This document shows positions 7,716 to 13,976 of a stretch of DNA of 64,000 nt, in pieces. Source of the DNA: Intestinimonas massiliensis (ex Afouda et al. 2020) (lineage in GTDB: Bacteria; Bacillota; Clostridia; Oscillospirales; Oscillospiraceae); NCBI RefSeq assembly GCF_900626285.1, contig NZ_LR131147.1:1580658-1644657 (forward strand). The letters run 5' to 3'. The translations under genes were made by a program, and so were the position numbers. The notes below the pieces were generated by a model. That model was not told the origin of the DNA. It did not search any database and saw only the letters and a list, made by a program, of their open reading frames with translations. Position 1 is the first letter of the stretch. Every line of letters begins with the position of its first letter.

Positions 7716-8690
7716 ATGGCATCCAGACGAAGCAAAGACGACCGGCCCAAGATGATCCACTGTGAATACTGCGGGGAGGATTACTCCTCTACTTATAAGC
7801 ACTGCCCCTTCTGCGATGAGACGGAACACCAGGACTACGACGACCAGGACGAGTATGAGGACAGCGCCCCCCGCTCCCGGGGCGGCAAGCGGTTAGTCAC
7901 CAATACCCGCGGCGGCGGCTACGGCGGCGCCCCCTCCCCCCTGCGGATCGTGGGCATCGTCATCTCCCTGGCCCTCATCGTGGCGGCGGTGATCATCGTG
8001 GTTTCCATTATCATGCCCCTGGTGAGCAAGGGCCATGCCGAACCCGGCTCCTCCGTCCCGCCGGAGAGCTCCGCTCCGGTGGTGGAATCGGAGACCCCCG
8101 GCCCCGAGGATTCCACTCCGCCGGCGGCTGAGTCCCCTGAGAACACCATTCCCGCCGAGCAGACGGCCACCGGCTTTACCCTGAATCAGACGGAGTTCTC
8201 CTTCTCTGACCGGTATCCCGACCCCATCACCGTCCAGGTGACCTTCGTACCCGCCGGCTCCACCGGCACCATCACCTGGACCAGCAGCGATCCGTCCATC
8301 GTCTCGGTGGATGAGAACGGCAAGGTGAGCCACGGCACCACCCGGGGCAGCGCCACCATCACAGCCTCCATGCCCGGGGCCGCCGACCAGACCATCCTGG
8401 TCTACAACCAGGTCACCAGCGGCACCTCCAGCGGCGGCACTTCCACCGGCAGTTCCACCGGCACCCTGTCCCTGAACACCACCGACTTTACCTTCTCGGC
8501 CCTCAGCAACCCCTCGGTGCAGATGAAGGTGAACGGCACCTCCTCCACCCCCACCTGGTCCATCGGCAACACCGCCGTGGCCACCATCTCCGCCAGCGGC
8601 GTGGTAAAGCCGGTGGGACACGGCACCACCACCATCACCTGCACGGTGGACGGCCAGACCCTGACCTGCATCGTCCGCTGCACATTCTGA
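7716..8690 (+). CDS. Zinc-ribbon membrane protein with Ig-like (BIG2) domains
   Basis: A 324-residue single-pass protein. Near the N terminus CEYCGEDYSSTYKHCPFCDE gives two CxxC knuckles of a cytoplasmic zinc ribbon. An acidic linker is followed by one membrane segment at about residues 82-106, then a Ser/Pro/Glu-rich spacer, and two bacterial Ig-like repeats each built on the pattern TWSSDPSIVSVDENGKVS...GSATITA (the second is TWSIGNTAVATISASGVVK). The architecture suggests signalling or anchoring from the inside to a surface Ig domain. Start at the ATG behind GGAGGG was preferred to an upstream TTG. Function unknown; the Ig-like assignment is firm from the repeated pattern. Confidence 0.8.
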   Translation: MASRRSKDDRPKMIHCEYCGEDYSSTYKHCPFCDETEHQDYDDQDEYEDSAPRSRGGKRLVTNTRGGGYGGAPSPLRIVGIVISLALIVAAVIIVVSIIMPLVSKGHAEPGSSVPPESSAPVVESETPGPEDSTPPAAESPENTIPAEQTATGFTLNQTEFSFSDRYPDPITVQVTFVPAGSTGTITWTSSDPSIVSVDENGKVSHGTTRGSATITASMPGAADQTILVYNQVTSGTSSGGTSTGSSTGTLSLNTTDFTFSALSNPSVQMKVNGTSSTPTWSIGNTAVATISASGVVKPVGHGTTTITCTVDGQTLTCIVRCTF

Positions 8691-8700
8691 GACAGACAAA

Positions 8701-8737
8701 AAGAACCGGCTCCCATGGGAGCCGGTTCTTTTTTTAC
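8701..8737. terminator. Bidirectional terminator
   Basis: A 14-bp stem built on AAGAACCGGCTCCC with a very short loop, ending in seven T on the plus strand and with A-rich flank giving a T tail on the minus strand. It separates the Ig-like gene from the convergent small zinc-ribbon gene and overlaps the stop of the latter. Confidence 0.85.
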
Positions 8738-8925
8738 ACAAACTCGTAGTCGGCGAACTTATCTTCGCCCTGCTTGTTGTCCTTGGTCTCACCCACGAAG
8801 GTGCCCATCACCTTGCAGTCCGGGCAGTACCCGAAATCGGGATCGGAGGCGAATTCCAACTCATAGCGGAATTTCTTTCCGCACTTCGGACATTCATAGA
8901 AAAAGTAATAGGTTCCCCAGGTCAT
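8734..8925 (-). CDS. Small zinc-ribbon protein
   Basis: A 63-residue protein with two CPxC knuckles (CPKCGKKFRYE and CPDCKVMG) and an acidic tail, consistent with one rubredoxin-like or zinc-ribbon fold. No catalytic motif is visible. A TTGCGT/TATGAT promoter precedes it and it is monocistronic. It might serve as a regulatory or metal-binding protein; nothing around it says which. Confidence 0.7.
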   Translation of the reverse strand: MTWGTYYFFYECPKCGKKFRYELEFASDPDFGYCPDCKVMGTFVGETKDNKQGEDKFADYEFV

Positions 8926-8963
8926 GGCTGCGCGCCGCCTTTCTCCTTAATTTGGCAAAATAC

Positions 8964-8992
8964 ATCATAGCACGATCCTCTGCTGAACGCAA
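8964..8992 (-). promoter_or_regulatory. Promoter of the small zinc-ribbon gene
   Basis: TTGCGT (8992-8987), 17-base spacer, TATGAT (8969-8964) on the minus strand. The -35 element touches the end of the upstream 114-residue gene. Confidence 0.55.
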
Positions 8993-8996
8993 GAGT

Positions 8997-9341
8997 TTAC
9001 CCGGCGTTCTCCTGTTCCTGCCGGGCCTGCCGGCGGGCGTCCCGGGCCTGGATGGTCTCCGCCAGGGTCCTGGCCGGGCGGGCATTGATCTGCTCCTGCC
9101 AGCTGAGCACCCAGGCTCTGAGCTGGTCCAGTCCTTCTTCCGTCAGAGGAAAGCGGACCGTCTCCTCCACCGTGCTGTCGGCCAGGTTCCAGGGGCCCTC
9201 CCACACCTGGGCCTCCAGGGCCGTCCAGGCGTCCTCCTCCTTCACCGGGTCCACCCGGTAGCGCATCCGGCCGCCGCTGGCCGTCCAGAAATTCCCGTTC
9301 TCAAAGTGGGAGAGCACGGGCAAAAACAGCTCCTGTTCCAT
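8997..9341 (-). CDS. Hypothetical protein, 114 residues
   Basis: A soluble, acidic protein without membrane segments or recognised motifs. It contains repeated Trp residues (FWTASGG, AWTALEAQVWEGPWN, LRAWVLSWQEQ) and a charged helical C terminus rich in Arg, Gln and Ala. AAGGAG sits 8 bases before the ATG, and codon use matches its neighbours, so it is very likely a real gene. It follows the amino-acid transporter operon after a terminator. I do not recognise the family. Confidence 0.6.
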   Translation of the reverse strand: MEQELFLPVLSHFENGNFWTASGGRMRYRVDPVKEEDAWTALEAQVWEGPWNLADSTVEETVRFPLTEEGLDQLRAWVLSWQEQINARPARTLAETIQARDARRQARQEQENAG

Positions 9342-9361
9342 ACTGTCAGCTCCTTAACCAT

Positions 9362-9395
9362 AAAAAACGCGTGGTATTATCATACCACGCGTTTT
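9362..9395 (-). terminator. Terminator of the amino-acid transporter operon
   Basis: A 14-bp perfect stem (9364-9377 with 9382-9395) with a 4-base loop, followed on the minus strand by six T. It lies just after the ATPase gene. Confidence 0.85.
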
Positions 9396-9403
9396 CTTGT
9401 TTT

Positions 9404-10189
9404 TCAATTCTCCGCGTAGCGGGACAGGAACTGGCGGGTACGCTCCTCCCGGGGGTGCTCGATGACCTGCCGGGCGTCTCCCTGCTCCACGATGACCCCC
9501 TCGTCCATAAAGATCACCTGGTCGGCCACGTCCCGGGCGAAGGCCATCTCGTGGGTGACGATGATCATGGTGGTCTTCTGCTCGGCCAGGGAGCGGATCA
9601 CCTTCAGCACCTCGCCGGTGAGCTCCGGGTCCAGGGCGGAGGTGGGCTCGTCAAAGCACAGGATGTCCGGCTTCAGGGCCAGGGCACGGGCGATGGCCAC
9701 CCGCTGCTGCTGGCCGCCGGAGAGCTGGCAGGGGAAGTGGTTGGCCCGGTCGCTGAGGCCCATCTTGGCCAGCAGCTCCCGGCCCTCGGCCTGGATCTCC
9801 TCCAGAATGGCCTTCTTGTTCTGCTTGAAGTCGGGCCGCTCCTGGCTCAGCAGCTCCTTGGCCAGGGTGACGTTTTTCAGAGCGGTGTACTGGGGGAACA
9901 GATTGAAGGACTGGAACACCATGCCGAAGTGGAGCCGCTTCTTGCGCACCTCGCTCTCCCGCTGGGTGGCGGGATCGGCGGCGTCGAAGATCACCTTGCC
10001 CCCCACCGCGATCCTGCCCTGGTTGGGGGTCTCCAGAAAGTTGAGGCACCGCAGCAGGGTGGTCTTGCCGGAGCCGGAGGAGCCGATGATGGCCAGGGCC
10101 TGGCCCTGTTCCAGGGAGAAGCTGATGTCCTCCAGCACCCGGGTGGCGCCGAAATGCTTTTCAATGTTCTGAACTTCCAAAATCGCCAT
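9404..10189 (-). CDS. Polar amino-acid ABC transporter ATP-binding protein
   Basis: A 261-residue ATPase of the GlnQ/HisP type that powers uptake of an amino acid through the permease encoded just upstream. Walker A is GSSGSGKTT near residue 34, the ABC signature LSGGQQQRVAIARALA is near 146, and Walker B ILCFDEPTSALDPE near 168. The start at 10189 was chosen because GAAGGTG lies just upstream and the protein then begins MAILEVQNIEKHFG as in the family; an earlier in-frame ATG would run far into the permease gene. It is the third gene of an SBP-permease-ATPase operon. Confidence 0.93.
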   Translation of the reverse strand: MAILEVQNIEKHFGATRVLEDISFSLEQGQALAIIGSSGSGKTTLLRCLNFLETPNQGRIAVGGKVIFDAADPATQRESEVRKKRLHFGMVFQSFNLFPQYTALKNVTLAKELLSQERPDFKQNKKAILEEIQAEGRELLAKMGLSDRANHFPCQLSGGQQQRVAIARALALKPDILCFDEPTSALDPELTGEVLKVIRSLAEQKTTMIIVTHEMAFARDVADQVIFMDEGVIVEQGDARQVIEHPREERTRQFLSRYAEN

Positions 10190-10203
10190 CTCAGCACCTT
10201 CTT

Positions 10204-10875
10204 TCAGCGGAAGTAGGCCAGCTTCTTCTCCACCCAGCCGAAGAGCAGGGTGAGGGCCCCGTTGAACACCAGGTAGTACACACCGGTGAAGAACAGGGGC
10301 CACAGCAGGCCGGAGTAGCCGTGGGAGCCCTTCAGGAAGGCGTAGCCCGCCCAGATGATCTCCTGCATGGAGATGATGCGGGCGATGGAGGTGTCCTTCA
10401 CCAGGGTGATGATCTCATTGGACATGGGAGGCACGATACGCTTGACCATCTGCAGCAGGGTGACGTGGAAGAAGATCTGGCTCTTGGTCATGCCCAGCAC
10501 CTGGCCCGCCTCCTGCTGGCCCACCGGCACGCCCTGGATGCCGCCCCGGTAGATCTCGGAGAAGTAGCAGGCGTAGTTGATGATGAAGGCCACGGCGGAG
10601 GCCAGGAACCGGCCCCCCTCGCCGCTGGGCCAGGGGCTGCCGCCGGGGAGCACATAGCCGGGTATGTAGAAGATGATGATGAGCTGGAGCATCAGGGGAG
10701 TGCCCCGGATGACCCAGACCACAGTTTTGGTCAGCCAGCGCAGGGGTGGAAAGGAGCTCATGGAGCCGAAGGAGACCACCAGCCCCAGGGGGATGGCGCC
10801 GATCAGCGTGACCGCGAACAGCTTCAGCGTCTGGAGAAAGCCCTCGTTCAGGGCCCCGATGACCGTCAGAAACAT
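10204..10875 (-). CDS. Polar amino-acid ABC transporter permease
   Basis: A 223-residue inner-membrane permease of the His/Glu/Gln/Arg/opine family with about five membrane segments. The conserved cytoplasmic EAA-type loop is seen as EIYRGGIQGVPVGQQEAGQVLGM around residues 105-127, where the coupling helix contacts the ATPase. It probably forms a homodimer because only one permease is encoded. It ends 14 bases before the ATPase gene and follows the binding protein after a strong hairpin. Confidence 0.93.
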   Translation of the reverse strand: MFLTVIGALNEGFLQTLKLFAVTLIGAIPLGLVVSFGSMSSFPPLRWLTKTVVWVIRGTPLMLQLIIIFYIPGYVLPGGSPWPSGEGGRFLASAVAFIINYACYFSEIYRGGIQGVPVGQQEAGQVLGMTKSQIFFHVTLLQMVKRIVPPMSNEIITLVKDTSIARIISMQEIIWAGYAFLKGSHGYSGLLWPLFFTGVYYLVFNGALTLLFGWVEKKLAYFR

Positions 10876-10923
10876 AGGCGGAACCTACCTTTAATCGAAG
10901 TGTTGCAAGCCGGTAAACCGGCC

Positions 10924-10955
10924 AAAAGCAGAGAGCGTCACCGCTCTCTGCTTTT
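10924..10955 (-). terminator. Strong intercistronic hairpin
   Basis: Perfect 14-bp stem (10924-10937 with 10942-10955) and 4-base loop, with four T at its end, between the binding-protein gene and the permease gene. It probably stops or slows part of the transcription, or protects the 3' end of the upstream message, so that binding protein exceeds membrane components. Confidence 0.75.
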
Positions 10956-10976
10956 GGGACTTGGTAAAAGGATGTC

Positions 10977-11834
10977 TTACTCCTGGGGGATCAGGGCGGC
11001 CTGGATGCCGTAGGTCTCGGCCAGGCTGGTCATGGTGCCGTCGGCGTAGCTGTCCACAAAGAACTGGTTCAGCTTCTCCGCCAGATCGGAGCCCTTCCGG
11101 AAGCCCACGCCGTACTCCTCGCTGTTGAGCTGGATGGTGTAGGTCAGATCGGCGTAGCTGGTGCCCTCGCCTACCATGGCGCCCGCCATCAGGGAATCAA
11201 TGATGGCGGCGTCGGCGGTGCCGGAGCTGACCTCCAGCACGGCGGTGGCCTGATCCACCACCTCGGTGTAGCTGAAGCCGTTGGCGTCCGCCTGAGCCTG
11301 GCCGGCGGAGCCGGATTCCACGGCGAAGTTCAGGCCGCTCATGCTGGCCACGTCGGGGTAGTCATCGGCCACGTCGGCGGGGAGGATCACCACCTGGGCG
11401 TTGTTGCAGTAAGCATTGGTGCACTCCATGGCGGAGGTGACCTCGTCAGTGAGGGTCATGCCGTTCCACACCACGTCGATGGTCTTGCCGTCCAGCTCCA
11501 TCACCTTGTTGTCCCAGTCGATGATCTGGAACTGGGCCTCCACGCCCAGGCTCTCGGCAAAGGCCTTGGCCATGTCGGCGTCAAAGCCGATCCAGTTGCC
11601 GTCGGCGTCCTGGTAGTCCATGGGGTCAAACTCGGTGATGCCCACCACCAGGGTGCCCTTGTTCTGGACATAGGCCAGGTCGCTCTCGGCGGCGGGGGTA
11701 TTGGATTCGGCAGAGGCGGGGCTCTCGCTGTTGCCGCCGGCAGGGGTCTCGGCGCTGCCGGTGGTGCCGCCGCAGGCGGTCAGTGCAAAGGTAAGGCCCA
11801 GCGCAAGGGCCAGAGCAGTCAGTCTGCGTTTCAT
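10977..11834 (-). CDS. Amino-acid ABC transporter substrate-binding lipoprotein
   Basis: A 285-residue periplasmic-binding-protein family 3 lipoprotein. The signal peptide MKRRLTALALALGLTFALTACGG ends in a lipobox (LTAC) so the Cys near residue 20 should be lipidated and hold the protein on the outer membrane face. The mature part shows GTLVVGITEFDPMDYQD and GFDADMAKAFAESLGV, typical of polar amino-acid binders. The ATG at 11834 is preferred to one two codons earlier because it stands 7 bases from GGAGGA. First gene of the transport operon; substrate not deducible. Confidence 0.93.
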   Translation of the reverse strand: MKRRLTALALALGLTFALTACGGTTGSAETPAGGNSESPASAESNTPAAESDLAYVQNKGTLVVGITEFDPMDYQDADGNWIGFDADMAKAFAESLGVEAQFQIIDWDNKVMELDGKTIDVVWNGMTLTDEVTSAMECTNAYCNNAQVVILPADVADDYPDVASMSGLNFAVESGSAGQAQADANGFSYTEVVDQATAVLEVSSGTADAAIIDSLMAGAMVGEGTSYADLTYTIQLNSEEYGVGFRKGSDLAEKLNQFFVDSYADGTMTSLAETYGIQAALIPQE

Positions 11835-11878
11835 GTACATTCCTCCAAACCATAGATAGAAATCGTGGTTGCTTTCGT

Positions 11879-11907
11879 ATGTTACCACACTAAAGCATCA
11901 TTGTAAA
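11879..11907 (-). promoter_or_regulatory. Promoter of the amino-acid transporter operon
   Basis: TTTACA (11907-11902), 17-base spacer, TAACAT (11884-11879) on the minus strand. The -35 lies within the last codons of mobA. Confidence 0.55.
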
Positions 11908-12464
11908 GAGGAATTTGAAATTTTCTCTGCATGGCGATAGTCCTCCGGGGTATTCACATTAAAAAGAACGTGCTCCAGATCAAAGCCGGGCAGGTCCCCT
12001 TCCTCCACCACCCGGCAGTCCAGCCGGTCCAGCAGGGCCCCCATGGCCCGCCGCCCTTCGTCCAGGCAAGCCTGGATATGGGGCAGGCAGGAGCGGCGGT
12101 AGGCGGCGAACAGGGGCTCCGGCTTTCCGCCGTTCCCGCGGATCAGGCAGGCATCCTTCTCCCCCAGCTTTTCCAGCAGCAGCCGGGCCAGGGCGGGGTC
12201 GCCGAAGGGCAGGTCCACGGCGGTGAGGAAGAGCCGCTCCGCCCCGGTACGGACGAAGGCGGTCTCCAGCCCCGCCAGGGGCCCCTGACCGGGCCGCAGG
12301 TCGGGCAGCTCCCACCGGCCGGACACCCACACCCGGTCAAAGCTCCCCCGGAACCTGGTAACCAGCCGGGTAAGGAAGTCCTCCCCGCCCAGGGTGAGCC
12401 CCGCCTTGTCCCGGCCCATGCGGGAGGATCTGCCCCCCGCCAGGATCACCGCTTCACGCGCCAT
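11898..12464 (-). CDS. mobA: Molybdenum cofactor guanylyltransferase
   Basis: A 188-residue nucleotidyltransferase that attaches GMP to molybdopterin to make the dinucleotide cofactor of DMSO-reductase-type enzymes. The N terminus AVILAGGRSSRMGRDKAGL is the GTP-binding signature LAGGxSxRMGxDK, and VDLPFGDPALARLL holds the conserved acidic residue for Mg. The start is the ATG at 12464 with a purine-rich AAAGGGGAAAG upstream; an earlier in-frame start would run through the divergent gene. No molybdoenzyme or other cofactor gene lies in the window. Confidence 0.88.
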   Translation of the reverse strand: MAREAVILAGGRSSRMGRDKAGLTLGGEDFLTRLVTRFRGSFDRVWVSGRWELPDLRPGQGPLAGLETAFVRTGAERLFLTAVDLPFGDPALARLLLEKLGEKDACLIRGNGGKPEPLFAAYRRSCLPHIQACLDEGRRAMGALLDRLDCRVVEEGDLPGFDLEHVLFNVNTPEDYRHAEKISNSSLQ

Positions 12465-12591
12465 ACCGCTTTCCCCTTTCGTTTGCCATAGTGTAGCAGA
12501 AAAATTTACCCGCGTCAAAATCTGTATAGAAGCCCGTTGGATTCCATATCCTTTGAAACAGAATTCAGACGCATTGGAGGCTTGACACGCT

Positions 12592-13725
12592 ATGAAAAAA
12601 CTGGCCGCGGCCCTGCTGGCCGCCCTACTGCTGGCCGTCCCCGCCCGGGCCGCCTCCGCCGCGCCGTCGGTGGACGCCGGGGCGGCGGTGCTGATGGAGA
12701 AAGAGACGGGCACCGTTTTATATGAGCAGAGCGCCCACGACAAGATGGAGCCCGCCAGCGTGACCAAGATCATGACCCTGCTGCTGGTCATGGAGGCCAT
12801 CGACAGCGGCAGCCTGTCCGCCGAGGACGTGGTGACGGTGTCCGCCCATGCCGCCTCCATGGGGGGCTCCCAGGTCTATTTAAAGGAAGGGGAGCAGATG
12901 ACGGTCCGCGATCTGCTCAAGGCGGTGGCCGTGGCCTCGGGCAACGACGCCTCGGTGGCTCTGGCCGAGCACCTGGCCGGCAGCGAAGAGGCCTTTGTGG
13001 AGCGGATGAACCAGCGGGCCGCCCAGCTGGGCATGACCGACACCTGCTTTGTCAACTGCACCGGCCTGCCGGCGGCGGGCCACCTCACCACCGCCTATGA
13101 CATCGCCCTGATGAGCCGGGAGCTGATCCTCAACCACCCCGCCATCCGGGAGTATACCACCATCTGGATGGATTCCCTCCGGGACGGCCAGTTCCAGCTG
13201 GCCAACACCAACAAGCTGATCCGGTTCTATGAGGGCGCCACCGGTCTGAAGACCGGCTCCACCGATTCCGCCGGCTACTGCCTGTCCGCCACGGCGGAGC
13301 GGGACGGCATGGAGCTCATCGCCGTGGTGCTCCACTGTCCCTCCTCCAACGTCCGCTCGGCAGCGGCCTCTTCCCTGCTGAACTACGGCTTTGCCAACTA
13401 CACCCTGATGGACGTCTACCCCTCCCAGGCCCTGCCGCCGGTGGACGTGCTGCTGGGTGAGGAGGAGACCGTCCAGCCCGTTCTGTCCACCTCCAGCCGC
13501 ATTCTGGTGGAAAAGTCCATGGTCAATCAGGTAACCACCCAGCTCAGCCTGTGCCAGGACGTGGAGGCCCCGGTGGAAGCCGGTCAGAAATTGGGCGAAA
13601 TGACGGTGTATGCCGGCGACCAGCAACTCCAGACCATTCCCATCATAGCCGACACCGCCGTGGAGCGGCTTACCGTCCCCGGAATCTTTGCCCGCCTGCT
13701 GAAAACCCTTTTTATGGCCCAGTAA
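12592..13725 (+). CDS. D-alanyl-D-alanine carboxypeptidase, DacF-like (S11)
   Basis: A 377-residue penicillin-binding protein 5-type carboxypeptidase that trims the terminal D-Ala of peptidoglycan stem peptides. A cleavable signal peptide occupies residues 1-25. The three S11 motifs are present: SVTK near 55 (catalytic Ser), SGN near 115 and KTGS near 220. A C-terminal beta domain and hydrophobic end follow, as in DacF and DacA, which anchor to the membrane. Length agrees with the family. GGAGG lies 12 bases before the ATG. DacF is a forespore protein in Bacillus; no convincing sporulation promoter was seen here, so housekeeping DacA is equally possible. Confidence 0.9.
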   Translation: MKKLAAALLAALLLAVPARAASAAPSVDAGAAVLMEKETGTVLYEQSAHDKMEPASVTKIMTLLLVMEAIDSGSLSAEDVVTVSAHAASMGGSQVYLKEGEQMTVRDLLKAVAVASGNDASVALAEHLAGSEEAFVERMNQRAAQLGMTDTCFVNCTGLPAAGHLTTAYDIALMSRELILNHPAIREYTTIWMDSLRDGQFQLANTNKLIRFYEGATGLKTGSTDSAGYCLSATAERDGMELIAVVLHCPSSNVRSAAASSLLNYGFANYTLMDVYPSQALPPVDVLLGEEETVQPVLSTSSRILVEKSMVNQVTTQLSLCQDVEAPVEAGQKLGEMTVYAGDQQLQTIPIIADTAVERLTVPGIFARLLKTLFMAQ

Positions 13726-13737
13726 TATATGTGCTGC

Positions 13738-13768
13738 ACGCCGGAGACGGAGCTTCCGTCTCCGGCGT
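13738..13768 (+). terminator. Terminator-like hairpin
   Basis: A 13-bp stem (13738-13750 with 13756-13768) and 5-base loop follows the carboxypeptidase gene. The T tail is weak. Confidence 0.6.
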
Positions 13769-13837
13769 GTGCGCATTCTCCCCAAAAGTTTATTGCCCTA
13801 CCTTACAAAATTTTACGCACTCTTTCCCATAGGCATC

Positions 13838-13866
13838 TTGACTATCCCAGCATATCGTTGTATACT
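13838..13866 (+). promoter_or_regulatory. glgB promoter
   Basis: TTGACT at 13838-13843, exactly 17 bases, TATACT at 13861-13866. The leader to glgB is about 105 bases and AT-rich; I saw no stable structure in it. Confidence 0.75.
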
Positions 13867-13976
13867 TTCTACAAATAAGACCAGATTTATTTGGATCTTA
13901 TTTATTACCAATGACAAGATTCTTTGGTTTACAGTCCCTTTGTTTGGGGATTTTTACCAACAAGGAGAGGATACCT

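Noticed and set aside
12534..12560. Possible sigma-F/G promoter for the DacF-like gene (GTATA followed by CCATAT)
   Set aside because: The spacing is near 15-16 but the -10 does not match GGnnAnAHT or CATnnTA well; chance is as likely.
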